The position numbers and the translations under genes are program-made. From contig NZ_CP095376.1 of NCBI RefSeq assembly GCF_023008405.1, positions 9,218,501 to 9,282,500 of the forward strand: 64,000 nucleotides of DNA. The letters run 5' to 3'. Source of the DNA: Amycolatopsis sp. FBCC-B4732. GTDB taxonomy: Bacteria > Actinomycetota > Actinomycetes > Mycobacteriales > Pseudonocardiaceae. The notes beneath the pieces were generated by a model that searched no databases, was not told the DNA's origin, and saw nothing but the letters and a program-made list of their open reading frames with translations. Positions 1 to 10,614 of the stretch are shown one piece after another. Each line of letters opens with the position of its first letter. The stretch's first letter is position 1.

Positions 1-1
1 C

Positions 2-459
2 CTCAGAGCACAGACGCTTTCGTTGCGCGGCCGGGAATACGTCGAGGCGGCCCGGGCGACCGGCGAGTCGACGTGGCGGATCATCTTCTTCGAGATCCTG
101 CCGAACCTGACCGCGGTGATCGCGTCCAGCTTCGTCGGCACGGTGATCTTCGCGGTGATGTCCGAGATCACGCTGGCGTTCGTCGGCGTCTCGGGACTGT
201 CCAACTGGAACTGGGGCACGATCCTGTTCTGGGCGCAGAGCCAGCAGGCCCTCGCGCAGGGCGCGTGGTGGTGGTTCGTGCCGGCCGGGCTGGCGATCGC
301 GATCCTCGGCACCGCGTTGTCCCTGCTCAACTTCGGCATCGACGAGTTCGTCAGCCCGCGCCTGCGCGGCAGCGGCAAGGCGCGCGTGCGCGGCGCCGAC
401 GGGCGGACGCACCGCATGCGGGTGGGCTTCACGCCCGTGCTCGGGCGAGAGGAAAAGCC

Positions 460-463
<4 letters not shown>
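2..463 (+). CDS. ABC transporter permease, 3' part (DppC/OppC type)
   Basis: This is the C-terminal 153 codons of an inner-membrane permease; the 5' part lies before the window, and the frame is already open at base 2. The cytoplasmic EAA loop that docks on the ATPase is visible (EYVEAARATG, then I-LPN 15 residues on). It is followed by hydrophobic segments (VIASSFVGTVIFAVMSEI; WWWFVPAGLAIAILGTALSL) and the family ending FGIDEFVSPRLR. The family imports peptides, nickel or oligosaccharides. The gene overlaps the ATPase gene by four bases (ATGA), so the two are translationally coupled. The downstream GH1 glucosidase suggests an oligosaccharide substrate, which is an inference. Confidence 0.93.
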
Positions 464-1449
<986 letters not shown>

Positions 1450-1492
1450 AACGCCGTCTGCCCCTGTCCGGTACCACTGGAGGAGTGCTGCC

Positions 1493-2896
<1,404 letters not shown>

Positions 2897-2904
2897 ACGG
2901 CGGT

Positions 2905-2940
2905 GGGGTGAGCCCCACCACGGTTGTGGTGGCTCACCCC
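2905..2940 (+). terminator. Strong stem-loop after the beta-glucosidase operon
   Basis: The inverted repeat GGGGTGAGCC / GGCTCACCCC (10 bp) continues, after a 2-base bulge, with ACCAC/GTGGT and a 4-base loop. It starts eight bases after the GH1 stop codon. No U-tract follows, as is common for actinobacterial terminators. Confidence 0.8.
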
Positions 2941-3204
2941 ATGGTGCCGTCCCCGGGTAGGCGGCGACGACCAGTGCGAGCGGCGCCACCCACGGCCGTC
3001 GCCACCACTTCCTCGCCTATTCGGTGCCGCCCTACCTCACGCTCGATCCCGCGCGTGCCCGCGCCGGCCGGGTTCGCGCAGCACTACTCTGGCCGTGGCC
3101 GCGGCGGACGCACCCGTCGTGCACCGGCGGGTCGGGCGCGTCTGGCTTCGCCATGTGCATGAACACGGTTTCGGCCGCGCTGAGCGTGCTGACGCTGTTG
3201 CTGC
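2941..3204. other. Gap between convergent operons; no gene recognised
   Basis: About 260 bases between the GH1 terminator and the acyl-CoA dehydrogenase stop. Short open frames exist on both strands but have no ribosome site, no recognisable motif and no convincing codon bias. It could hold remnants of a decayed gene, but nothing was identified. Confidence 0.5.
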
Positions 3205-4368
3205 TCAGCCAGTGGTGGCTCGACCGGACGCCGAAGCGAGCCAGCGGGCGATGATCGTGCGCTGGATCTCCGACGCGCCTTCGTAGATGCGGGGTGCGCG
3301 GACCTCGCGGTAGAGGTGCTCCAGCAGGTGCCCGCGGCGCAAGGCGCGCGCACCGTGCAGCTGGACCGCCGAGTCGACGACGAACTGGGCCGCCTCGGTC
3401 GCGAACAGCTTCGCCATCGCCGCGCGGCCGCCGAGGTTCTGCTCGCCCGCGTCGTAGGCGCCCGCCGCCGCGTAGACCAGCAGGCGGGCGGCTTCCGTGC
3501 GGGTCGCCATCTCCGCCAGTGCGTGCGCCACCGCCTGCTGCTTGATCAGCGGGCCGCCGAACGCTTCTCGTTCGCCGGTATGGGAAACCGTGGCGTCCAG
3601 TGCCGCCTGGGCCATGCCGACGGCGAACGCGCCGACGCTCGGGCGGAACAGGTCCAGCGTCCGCATCGCGACGGCGAAGCCGCGGTTCTCCTCGCCCAGC
3701 AGTTCCTCACGCCGGACCTCGACGCCGTCGAACGTGACCGTGCCGATCGGGTGCGGGCTGACCAGGTCGAGGTGCTCGCCGCCCAAGCCCGGGCGGTCCG
3801 CCGGGACGACGAACGCGCTCACCCCGCGCGATCCCGCGTCCGGGTTGGTGCGCGCGAACACCGTGTAGAAGTCCGCTTCCGGTGCGTTGGAAATCCACAT
3901 CTTTTCGCCGGTCAGGCGCCAGCCGTCGCCGTCGGGTTCCGCTTTCAACGACAGTGCGGCCGCGTCCGAACCGGCGTCCGGCTCGGTCAGCGCGAACGCC
4001 GCCACCGCGTCGCCGGCCGCCACCGCGGGCAGCCACTTCGCCACCTGTTCGTCCTGTCCGGACTGCAGGACCGGGTAACTTCCCAAGCCCTGCAACGCGA
4101 GCGCGGTCTCGGCCTCGGTGCTCACCGTGGCCAGGTTCTCGCGCAGGATGCACAGGTCCGTCGCGGCGGCCTGCCTCGACGGCGCTCCCGAAGCGACCCC
4201 GGGGAAGAGCCGGGCGAGCAAGCCGAGCGCGCCCATGGCCTTGAGGAGCGGGCGGTTCACCGCACCCTCCACACCGGACTCGGCCAGCGGGCGCAGCTGG
4301 TCCTCGCCCAGCCGCCGGACTTCCGCGGCGAAAGCTTGCTGCTCGGCGGTCAAAGCGAAAGCGGTCAT
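3205..4368 (-). CDS. Acyl-CoA dehydrogenase family protein
   Basis: A 387-residue flavoprotein oxidising an acyl-CoA to the enoyl-CoA. Family motifs: [12 protein letters not shown] (FAD/substrate loop), [17 protein letters not shown], the helical C-terminal domain, and the ending [16 protein letters not shown]. In that ending Glu363 of YEG is the expected catalytic base of medium-chain-type enzymes. The ATG overlaps the stop of the upstream monooxygenase/OYE gene (ATGA), so the two are co-translated. The context suggests it acts on alicyclic acyl-CoA intermediates of aryl-CoA degradation rather than ordinary fatty acids, which is an inference. Confidence 0.95.
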   Translation of the reverse strand: MTAFALTAEQQAFAAEVRRLGEDQLRPLAESGVEGAVNRPLLKAMGALGLLARLFPGVASGAPSRQAAATDLCILRENLATVSTEAETALALQGLGSYPVLQSGQDEQVAKWLPAVAAGDAVAAFALTEPDAGSDAAALSLKAEPDGDGWRLTGEKMWISNAPEADFYTVFARTNPDAGSRGVSAFVVPADRPGLGGEHLDLVSPHPIGTVTFDGVEVRREELLGEENRGFAVAMRTLDLFRPSVGAFAVGMAQAALDATVSHTGEREAFGGPLIKQQAVAHALAEMATRTEAARLLVYAAAGAYDAGEQNLGGRAAMAKLFATEAAQFVVDSAVQLHGARALRRGHLLEHLYREVRAPRIYEGASEIQRTIIARWLASASGRATTG

Positions 4369-6707
4369 CGTGGTGCTCCCGGTCGCCAGCGAGCATGGGC
4401 GGTCCCCGTGGGGCCCGAACGGACGAGGTCGAGGCGTGGCTCCGGCCCGTCGCTGCGGCCGGTCTGGGGTTTGCGGCTGCCCGCGGCGAACGGCTTCGGC
4501 CACGCCAGCGGGTAGTCCTGTTCGGCCGCCGCGTGCAGCGTCCACTGTGGATCGTAGAGGTGCGTGCGGCCCAGCGCGCAGAGGTCTGCGCGGCCGGCCA
4601 GGATGATCGAGTTCACGTCGTCGTACGACGAGATCGCGCCGACCGCGATCACCGCGATCCCGTACTCCTCGCCGATTTCGTTGCGGATCCGGTCCGCGTA
4701 CGGCGTCTGGTAGCTGCGCCCGTACTGCGGGCGTTCCTCGCTGACGACCTGGCCGGTGGAGACGTCGATGCCCGCGGCGCCGTGGGAAGCGAACGCCCGC
4801 GCGATCTCGACGGCGTCGTCGGCGTCGATACCGCCCTCGCACCAGTCGGTCGCCGAGATCCGGACGGTCATCGGCCGCTCGGCGGGCCACGCGGCGCGGA
4901 CGGCGTCGAAGACTTCGAGCGGGAAGCGCAGCCGGTTCTCCAGCGAGCCGCCGTAGGAATCGGTCCGCCGGTTGGTCAGCGGGGAGAGGAACGACGACAG
5001 CAGGTAACCGTGCGCGCAGTGCAGTTCGAGGACGTCGAACCCGGCGCGGGCGGCTGCCTGGGCGCACGCGACGAACTGGTCGCGGATCTCCGCGAGGTCC
5101 GATGTGGACAGCTCACGCGGGACCTGGTTGCGTGAGGAGTACGGCACCGCCGAAGGTGCGCAGACTTCCCAGTTGCCCGAGGGCAGCGGCTCGTCGATGC
5201 CGTTCCACATGAGTTTCGTCGAGCCCTTGCGGCCGGAGTGTCCCAATTGGACACCGATGCGCGCGGGCGACTGCGTGTGCACGAAGTCCACCACCCGCTT
5301 CCAGGCGGCTTCCTGCTCGGGCGTGTACAGCCCGCCGCAGCCGGGGGTGATCCGGCCTTCGGGGGAGACGCAGACCATCTCGGTCATCACCAGCCCGGCA
5401 CCGCCGAGCGCCTTGCTGCCCAGGTGCACCAGGTGGAAGTCGCCGGGCACGCCGTCTTCCGCCGAGTACATGTCCATCGGGGACACGATGATCCGGTTCG
5501 GCAGTTCCAGCGAACCGAGCTTGAACGGCTGGAACATCGGCGGCCGCGACGTCGTCCCGAGCGACCGGGCGAACCAGTCGTCCAGCTCGGTGGCGAACTC
5601 CGGGTCGCGCAGGCGGAGGTTGTCGTAGGTGACGCGGCGGCTGCGCGTGAGGATGTTGAACGCGAACTGCGGCGGCTCCTGGTGCGCGTACTGCGCGATG
5701 TTCTCGAACCACTCCAGGCTGGCCTGCGCGGCGCGCTGCGTCGACGTGACGACCGGCCGCCGTTCCAGCTCGTAGGCCTTGAGCGCCTCGGCGACGCCGT
5801 CGTTTTCGTGCAGGCAGGCGGCGAGCGCGAGCGCGTCCTCCATCGCGAGCTTCGTGCCGGAGCCGATCGAGAAGTGCGCGGTGTGCGCCGCGTCGCCGAG
5901 GAGGACGACGTTCTCGTGCACCCACGTCTCGCAGCGGACGGTGCCGAACGAGACCCACTTCGAGTTGTTCGCCATGACCTGGTGGCCGTCGAGGACCTCG
6001 GCGCACAGCTCGCGGATCAGCGCGATGGACTTCTCGTCGCTCTCGCCCGGCTTCAGCGAAGCCGCCGCGACCGGCGCGAACGTCCGCTGCCAGACGTCTT
6101 CCTCGACCTCGAGGATGAACGTGCTGCCGTCGCGGCCGTACGGGTAGCCGTGGATCTGCATGATCCCGGCCGGCGTTTCGAGGACGTAGAACTTGAAGGC
6201 GTCGAACACCAGGTCCGTGCCCAGCCAGATGTAGCGGCACCGGCGGGTCTCGACGCTCGGCCGGAAGGTCTCGGCGAACCGGTTGCGGATCGCGGAGTTG
6301 AGGCCGTCGGCGGCGACGACCAGGTCGTACCCCGAGAGGTCGGCCGGCGCCTCTTCCCGGAAGTGCAGCCCGACGCCGAGCTCGCCGCAGCGGCTCTGCA
6401 GGATGCCGAGCAAGCGCTTGCGGCTCATCGCGGCGAAGCCGTGGCCGCCCGAGGTGGTGACGGTGCCGCGGTAGTGGACGTCGATGTCGTCCCAGCGCGC
6501 GAACTCGGCCTTCATGGCGTCGTGGACGGCTGCGTCGGCGTGCTCGATGCCGCCGAGCGTCTCGTCGGAGAACACGACGCCGAAGCCGAACGTGTCGTCC
6601 GGGGCGTTGCGCTCCCAGACCGTGATTTCGTGACCGGGACCGAGCTGTTTCGCCAGCGCGGCGAAGTACAGACCCGCCGGGCCGCCGCCGATGACCGCGA
6701 TACGCAC
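4365..6707 (-). CDS. Bifunctional aryl-CoA monooxygenase / OYE-type reductase (anthraniloyl- or salicylyl-CoA type)
   Basis: A 780-residue fusion. Residues 1-380 are a flavoprotein monooxygenase (GGGPAGLYFA Rossmann motif at 7-16; second FAD motif LLGDAAHTAHF near 269). Residues 390-740 are an Old-Yellow-Enzyme TIM barrel (PFKLGSLELPNRI; HCAHGYLLSSFLSP; RTDSYGGSLENR). This architecture is that of 2-aminobenzoyl-CoA monooxygenase/reductase and of the salicylyl-CoA 5-hydroxylase/oxidoreductase group. The family hydroxylates the CoA-activated ring and then reduces the dearomatised product with NAD(P)H. The start is GTG (GTGCGTATC). Neighbouring RidA, which processes enamine/imine intermediates, favours an amino-substituted substrate. 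The last 35 residues are Gly/Pro/Arg-rich with no domain. Confidence 0.92.
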   Translation of the reverse strand: MRIAVIGGGPAGLYFAALAKQLGPGHEITVWERNAPDDTFGFGVVFSDETLGGIEHADAAVHDAMKAEFARWDDIDVHYRGTVTTSGGHGFAAMSRKRLLGILQSRCGELGVGLHFREEAPADLSGYDLVVAADGLNSAIRNRFAETFRPSVETRRCRYIWLGTDLVFDAFKFYVLETPAGIMQIHGYPYGRDGSTFILEVEEDVWQRTFAPVAAASLKPGESDEKSIALIRELCAEVLDGHQVMANNSKWVSFGTVRCETWVHENVVLLGDAAHTAHFSIGSGTKLAMEDALALAACLHENDGVAEALKAYELERRPVVTSTQRAAQASLEWFENIAQYAHQEPPQFAFNILTRSRRVTYDNLRLRDPEFATELDDWFARSLGTTSRPPMFQPFKLGSLELPNRIIVSPMDMYSAEDGVPGDFHLVHLGSKALGGAGLVMTEMVCVSPEGRITPGCGGLYTPEQEAAWKRVVDFVHTQSPARIGVQLGHSGRKGSTKLMWNGIDEPLPSGNWEVCAPSAVPYSSRNQVPRELSTSDLAEIRDQFVACAQAAARAGFDVLELHCAHGYLLSSFLSPLTNRRTDSYGGSLENRLRFPLEVFDAVRAAWPAERPMTVRISATDWCEGGIDADDAVEIARAFASHGAAGIDVSTGQVVSEERPQYGRSYQTPYADRIRNEIGEEYGIAVIAVGAISSYDDVNSIILAGRADLCALGRTHLYDPQWTLHAAAEQDYPLAWPKPFAAGSRKPQTGRSDGPEPRLDLVRSGPTGTAHARWRPGAPR

Positions 6708-6773
6708 GCCGTCCAGGGTATGTCGTCACCTCTACGACCGTCAATAACGCGAAAGATGGCGTACGGTGGGCGC
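6708..6773. promoter_or_regulatory. Divergent control region of the aryl-CoA operon and ridA
   Basis: Only 66 bases separate the divergent starts of the monooxygenase/OYE and RidA genes, so both promoters and any operator must lie here. The short inverted repeat GTCGT-N7-ACGAC at 6722-6738 is a candidate binding site for the PaaX-type repressor encoded next door. The assignment is speculative. Confidence 0.4.
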
Positions 6774-7172
6774 ATGGAACGCATCAACCCGCCGGAGCTG
6801 GGCAAGCCGTCCGGGTTCTCGCACGCGGTGGTGGCCGAAGGCCGGGTCGTCTTCCTCGCCGGCCAGACCGCGCTCGACGCGTCGAACAAGATCGTCGGCG
6901 ACGGCGTGGTCGAGCAGTTCGAGCGCGCACTCGGCAACCTGCTGGCGTCGCTGCGCGCGGCCGGGGGTGCGCCGGAGGACCTGTGCAGCGTGACCATCTA
7001 CATCGTCGACATGCCGGATTATCGTGCCCACGCGCGCGAGATCGGCCGGGTCTGGAAGCGGCTCGCGGGCACGGAGTACCCGGCGATGGCGGGCATCGGC
7101 GTTTCCCGGCTTTGGGACGAGGAAGCGCTGGTCGAGGTCCAGGGTTTCGCGGTCATCCCCGGTCGTGAGTGA
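6774..7172 (+). CDS. RidA family enamine/imine deaminase
   Basis: A 132-residue YjgF/YER057c/UK114-fold protein, typical length. Family features: FSHAVVAEGRVVFLAGQ, the VEQFERALGNLLASL helix, and the ending VEVQGFAVIP. The family hydrolyses reactive enamines and imines. Divergent from an anthraniloyl/salicylyl-CoA monooxygenase, it probably deaminates an enamine formed when the aminated ring is reduced (inference). Its stop codon lies inside the following terminator stem. The canonical late Arg of housekeeping RidA was not clearly identified, so it may be a specialised subgroup. Confidence 0.9.
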   Translation: MERINPPELGKPSGFSHAVVAEGRVVFLAGQTALDASNKIVGDGVVEQFERALGNLLASLRAAGGAPEDLCSVTIYIVDMPDYRAHAREIGRVWKRLAGTEYPAMAGIGVSRLWDEEALVEVQGFAVIPGRE

Positions 7173-7208
7173 GAAACAGTGTTCTGACCCTGTTTCTCAC
7201 TCGCGACC
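7161..7208. terminator. Bidirectional terminator between ridA and the PaaX-type gene
   Basis: A 19-bp stem, GGTCGTGAGTGAGAAACAG against CTGTTTCTCACTCGCGACC with one G:T wobble, and a 10-base loop. It contains the last codons of the RidA gene and the stop codon of the convergent PaaX-type gene, and can serve both. Confidence 0.88.
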
Positions 7209-8060
7209 ACCGGCGCCGATCGACTTCGCGACGTACGTGCGTGCCGGGGTTTCCAGCCGCCGGTGCAGCTCGAAGAACAGCTCGGCCGCGCGGATGCCCG
7301 ACCAGCCGGCCGGCAGGAACTCCGCGGGCAGGCCCGGGTCGAGGTAGGGCATCCGCCGCCAGCCGGTCAGCACCCGGACGTAGTCGGCGAACGCCTCGCC
7401 GTCGGGCACCGGCTTGCGGCGCTCCCAGCGGCGCAGCGCCGGGCCGTGCTCGTCGAGGAACGTCGTGTACAGCTCGTCCAGCCGGTCGAGGTCCCACCAG
7501 TCGCGGACCTTCGCGGCGACGTCGCCGAACGCCAGGTGGTCGGCGCGGAACAGGTCGGCGTACCCGGCCAGGCCGAGCCGGGTCAGCGCCTCGGCGGCCA
7601 CCCCGTGCAGGTGGGCCGGCGCGATCCAGACGCCCGACGCCGCCGTGCCGAAGCCCATCCGGGCCAGCTGGGTGCGCAGCAGATGGCGCTTGTGGCGCTC
7701 GGTCTCCGGCACCGAGAACACCGCGAGCAGCCAGCCGTCGGCCGGGGTGGCGCGGTCGCGGCGGAAGATCCGCTCGTCGCCCTCGCGCAGGATCTCGCGG
7801 GCTTCGTCGGACAGCTCGTAGCCCGCCGTCGCGTCCCGGCGGACCGCTTCGAGAATGCCGCGCCGCTTCAGCCGGGAGATCGACGAGCGCACGGCCGGCT
7901 CGTCGACGCCTACGGCGGCGAGCAGGTCGATCAGCGAGGCGACCGACAACCAGCCGCCTTCGGTGCGCGAATAGAGGCCGTACACCGTCACGATGAGCTG
8001 ACGCGGCTGGGCCGATCGGCCGGAGCCGTCCAGTTCGGTTGCGTCGGGTACGGCCGTCAT
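7197..8060 (-). CDS. PaaX family transcriptional regulator
   Basis: A 287-residue regulator. It has an N-terminal winged helix (RQLIVTVYGLYSRTEGGWLSVASLIDLLAAVGVDEPAVRSSISRLKRRGIL, about residues 17-68), a central PaaX domain (DGWLLAVFSVPETERHKRHLLRTQLARMGFG) and the C-terminal domain (LDPGLPAEFLPAGWSG; ELFFELHRRL). PaaX proteins repress aromatic-acid catabolism and are released by the aryl-CoA intermediate. Its position two genes from the aryl-CoA monooxygenase makes it the likely local regulator. The start is placed at ATG before TAVPDATELD; it opens toward the acetyltransferase gene with a 51-base gap. Confidence 0.93.
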   Translation of the reverse strand: MTAVPDATELDGSGRSAQPRQLIVTVYGLYSRTEGGWLSVASLIDLLAAVGVDEPAVRSSISRLKRRGILEAVRRDATAGYELSDEAREILREGDERIFRRDRATPADGWLLAVFSVPETERHKRHLLRTQLARMGFGTAASGVWIAPAHLHGVAAEALTRLGLAGYADLFRADHLAFGDVAAKVRDWWDLDRLDELYTTFLDEHGPALRRWERRKPVPDGEAFADYVRVLTGWRRMPYLDPGLPAEFLPAGWSGIRAAELFFELHRRLETPARTYVAKSIGAGGRE

Positions 8061-8111
8061 CGGGCCACAATACAACTCGGGTCCCGGCCGCTCCGCTACG
8101 ATTTCGCCGCG

Positions 8112-8786
8112 ATGCTGCCAGCCACCAAGGGGATCTTCGACCGGCTCACCCGCCGCGGGCGCCTGATGACCAAGCGGGCCTGCGACCGGCAGGGCCACGT
8201 CGTGCGCGCGGGACGGTTCCTCTTCCGCACCCCGACCGCGTGGGAGTACGCCGCCGCGGTCGCGTGCGGCAGCGATCCGGCCGCCCAGCGGTGGCTGGGC
8301 TGGCAGGCCGATTCGATCGTCGGCCAGCCGGCGCGCGCCGACGCGCTGCGGGTCGTGCCCGGCACCGGCCCGGACTGGGCGTCGCCCGATCCGCAGTCGG
8401 TCGACCTGGTGATGATCGACGTCGAAGCCAACCGCTGCGTCGGCCTGGTGAGCGTGCACACCGGCGAGGACGGCGGTCCGGAAACCGGCGGCTACCTCGC
8501 CCCGGACTACCGCGGCCGCGGTCACGGCCGGGTGCTGTTCGCGGCCGGGCTGGTGCTGGCGCACGACCACCTGGGCCTGCCGCGGGTGCGGGCCGGCGCC
8601 GAGGTCGGCAACGTCGCCAGCGCGCGCTCGCTGCAGGCCGCCGGGCTCGCCCGCGTGGCCGGGCCGCCGACGTACCGGCTCCCGGACGGCCGCGTCACGG
8701 AGGCGTGGTGGTTCCAGCACGCCGTCCCGCGGCCCGTTCGCTGCGGTGGGCCGCAGGCGACGTGGTTCCCGGTGCCGCTGCTCTGA
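8112..8786 (+). CDS. GNAT family N-acetyltransferase
   Basis: A 224-residue protein with an acetyl-CoA-binding motif A (YLAPDYRGRGHGRVLFAAGL) and a following VGNVASARSLQAAGL segment typical of RimJ/RimL-like GNATs. The first 50 residues (MTKRACDRQGHVVRAGRFLFRTPT) are not typical. An internal ATG at 8166 would give a 206-residue form with the same domain. The substrate cannot be told. It is a single gene followed by tandem hairpins. Confidence 0.85.
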   Translation: MLPATKGIFDRLTRRGRLMTKRACDRQGHVVRAGRFLFRTPTAWEYAAAVACGSDPAAQRWLGWQADSIVGQPARADALRVVPGTGPDWASPDPQSVDLVMIDVEANRCVGLVSVHTGEDGGPETGGYLAPDYRGRGHGRVLFAAGLVLAHDHLGLPRVRAGAEVGNVASARSLQAAGLARVAGPPTYRLPDGRVTEAWWFQHAVPRPVRCGGPQATWFPVPLL

Positions 8787-8793
8787 TGCTTGA

Positions 8794-8838
8794 GGGGGTT
8801 CCGGGTGGCGGAGCCCCCGGCCCGGGGCGAAGCCCCGG
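8794..8838. repeat. Tandem GC-rich hairpins (terminator-like intergenic repeat)
   Basis: Two adjacent stem-loops: GGGGGTTCC/GGAGCCCCC with a 7-base loop, then CCGGGGC-GAA-GCCCCGG. This kind of GGGGC-GAA-GCCCC element is common between genes in high-GC actinomycetes. Here it probably terminates the acetyltransferase transcript. Confidence 0.65.
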
Positions 8839-8848
8839 AGGGACACTG

Positions 8849-8868
8849 ACTTCGGCCGTGGACGAAGT
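8849..8868. promoter_or_regulatory. Inverted repeat before the mini-P450-like gene
   Basis: ACTTCG-N8-CGAAGT lies 23-42 bases upstream of the start, and a third half-site (AACTTCG) follows just before it. It is a possible operator; no binding protein can be named. Confidence 0.3.
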
Positions 8869-8890
8869 TTTCCGCGGCTAACTTCGCCGT

Positions 8891-9643
8891 ATGACTTCGC
8901 TTTCCGCTCCGGTGCCGCCCGTTCCCGCCGACGTTCCGCCGGGGAGCGTCGCGTGGCTGCGTGCTTCGGTGGCCCGGTTCAGCAATGGTCCCGACCACGT
9001 CCGGCGGCGCGCGCTGGCGGTGTCGTTGCTGGCGTCCGTGGGTGAGCTGCGGGACGAGGCTTTCGCGCGCACGCAAGGGATCGTGGCCGCGCTCGGAGAG
9101 TTCGACGTGATGGCCGTGGTCGCGCGGCCGGTGCCGGTCGGGGTGCTCGCTTCGGCGCTGGACCTCCCGGACGTCTCGGCGGACGTGGCGCTGGTCGCGG
9201 CCGCGTACCACCCCCACGTGACGCCGGATTCCGCCGCCGAAGCCGCGGTGGGACGGCTGATCGCCGCGTGCGGTGGGGCGGACGAACACGCGGCCGCCCG
9301 GATCGGCCTGCTCGTCCAGGCCTGCGACGCCACCGCCGGGCTGATCGGCAACGAGCTTTCCGCGTGGCTGTCCGGAAAACCGGTCGGGCAGCCGGTGTTG
9401 TCCACGCGTCGCCGGGTCGACGGTGACGACGTCTCGGTGTCGCTGGCGGGGACGCCGTTCGGCGCCGGACCCCGCGCCTGCCCGGGTGCGCGGCACGCGA
9501 CCGCCCTCGCGACCGGCGTTCTCCAGGCGCTGCAGGGGTTTCGCCTGACAGAAGTGAAGACGTCGTGGGTGCCGGCGCCGAATCTCCGGATGCCTGCGCG
9601 GCTGTGGGTGACCCGCGGCCGGGCAGCCGGTGGGCTCTGCTAA
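8891..9643 (+). CDS. Truncated cytochrome P450-like protein
   Basis: A 250-residue protein, much shorter than the usual 400 or so. Recognisable P450 pieces occur in order. They are an early substrate/heme-region motif (ARFSNGPDHVRRRA), an I-helix-like segment (LLVQACDATAGLIGNEL; usual form AGNETTANLIGN) and the Cys-ligand loop (FGAGPRACPGARHATALATGVL; family FGxGxRxCPG). Only about 50 residues separate the last two instead of about 110. The K-helix ExxR and the meander are missing. It may be a remnant, or a compact heme or former-heme protein. The clean frame and start (ATG after the hairpins) argue that it is translated. Confidence 0.7.
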   Translation: MTSLSAPVPPVPADVPPGSVAWLRASVARFSNGPDHVRRRALAVSLLASVGELRDEAFARTQGIVAALGEFDVMAVVARPVPVGVLASALDLPDVSADVALVAAAYHPHVTPDSAAEAAVGRLIAACGGADEHAAARIGLLVQACDATAGLIGNELSAWLSGKPVGQPVLSTRRRVDGDDVSVSLAGTPFGAGPRACPGARHATALATGVLQALQGFRLTEVKTSWVPAPNLRMPARLWVTRGRAAGGLC

Positions 9644-9682
9644 GACTTACCGCGTTCATTTCCTTGGGGGAAAGGCGCGAAA

Positions 9683-10042
9683 TTGCTGTACATGGACGGA
9701 CTGCTGGGCATCGTCACGCTCGGGCTGTGGATCTTCTGCCTGGTCGACGTGATCACGACCGACGAGTCGTCCTGCCGCAACCTGCCGAAGGGGCTGTGGC
9801 TGCTGCTCGTGCTGGTGGTGCCGCTGGTCGGTTCGATCATCTGGCTGGTCGCGGGCCGGCCGCAGCAGGTGATGCGGGCGCGCGGGCCGTACGAGCGCAA
9901 CGCGCCGGCGTACCCGGAGTACGACCGTCCCGGGCGGTTCGCGGCGACGAGCGCGGACGACGACGACGAGTTCCTGCGCAAGTGCCGGGAACGCGCGGAG
10001 GCGCAGCGGAAGCTGGCCCGCGAAAAGCGTGGCGAAGACTGA
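9683..10042 (+). CDS. PLD nuclease N-terminal domain (PLDc_N) membrane protein
   Basis: A small protein of 119 residues with two transmembrane helices (GLLGIVTLGLWIFCLVDVIT and LWLLLVLVVPLVGSIIWLVAG), typical of the PLDc_N family. A charged cytoplasmic tail ends in a helix of Arg/Glu/Lys. No catalytic HKD motif is present. TTG at 9683 follows a G-rich ribosome site; ATG at 9692 is an alternative start. Function unknown; such proteins are common envelope proteins in actinobacteria. Confidence 0.85.
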   Translation: MLYMDGLLGIVTLGLWIFCLVDVITTDESSCRNLPKGLWLLLVLVVPLVGSIIWLVAGRPQQVMRARGPYERNAPAYPEYDRPGRFAATSADDDDEFLRKCRERAEAQRKLAREKRGED

Positions 10043-10048
10043 AGTCCG

Positions 10049-10513
10049 TTAGCAGGCGGGGCCTTCGCACGTGCCGCGTTCGTAGGCCTCGAGGGTCGCG
10101 ATCACCAGCTGCCGCTCGGCCGGGCTCAACGGCGTCAGCGCGTCGCTCCACGCCTTCGCGCCGCGGGCCAGCCACGCGTCGACGGCCGGGCGCTTGTCCG
10201 GGGTGATGCTGACGATCGTGCGGCGGCGGTCGGCCGGGTCCTCGTCGCGGTTCAGCACGCCCTGGCGGCTGAGGTCGCCGACCATCAGGCTCGCCGTCGT
10301 CGGGGCGACCTGGAGGCGGGTGGCCAGCTCGGTGACCGTCATGGGGCCGTCGAAGAGCAGGTACGACAGCAGCGAGAGGTGTCGTGGCGCAAGCGCGCAG
10401 CCGTCGAGCTCCGCGGGCACCGGCGTCCGCTTGGCGCGGCCGACCAGGCGCGGCATGAGCAGCAGGAGCTGCCGGACGCCGTCCTCGACACTCGGGCCGG
10501 GCTGCGTTGACAC
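10049..10513 (-). CDS. MarR family transcriptional regulator
   Basis: A 154-residue winged-helix repressor. It has dimerisation helices at both ends and a DNA-binding core (MTVTELATRLQVAPTTASLMVGDLSRQGVLNRDEDPADRRRTIVSIT) with the conserved DxRR wing. It is divergent from the F420-type oxidoreductase gene at 10615, with a perfect palindrome between them, so it probably represses itself and that gene. It ends with two Cys (GTCEGPAC), unusual and possibly redox-sensitive (inference). Confidence 0.92.
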   Translation of the reverse strand: MSTQPGPSVEDGVRQLLLLMPRLVGRAKRTPVPAELDGCALAPRHLSLLSYLLFDGPMTVTELATRLQVAPTTASLMVGDLSRQGVLNRDEDPADRRRTIVSITPDKRPAVDAWLARGAKAWSDALTPLSPAERQLVIATLEAYERGTCEGPAC

Positions 10514-10537
10514 CGCTCACCTCCGGTCGGTAGTTTT

Positions 10538-10552
10538 GTTTGCAAAGCAAAC
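10538..10552. promoter_or_regulatory. MarR-type operator palindrome
   Basis: GTTTGC-AAA-GCAAAC, two perfect 6-bp arms in an A/T-rich island, between the divergent MarR gene and the F420-type oxidoreductase gene. It starts 25 bases upstream of the MarR start codon. This size and place are typical for MarR autoregulation. Confidence 0.75.
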
Positions 10553-10614
10553 GCTTCGGCTCGTTCCGAGCGTACCTCGCGGATCGAGCCTACCGGCCAG
10601 AACAGGGGATCCCC

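Noticed and set aside
3024..3254. Small plus-strand frame before the acyl-CoA dehydrogenase gene
   Set aside because: No ribosome site or family resemblance; overlaps the dehydrogenase stop.
5238..6773. Long upstream extension of the RidA frame on the plus strand
   Set aside because: Antisense to the monooxygenase/OYE gene; the ATG at 6774 gives a normal-length RidA.
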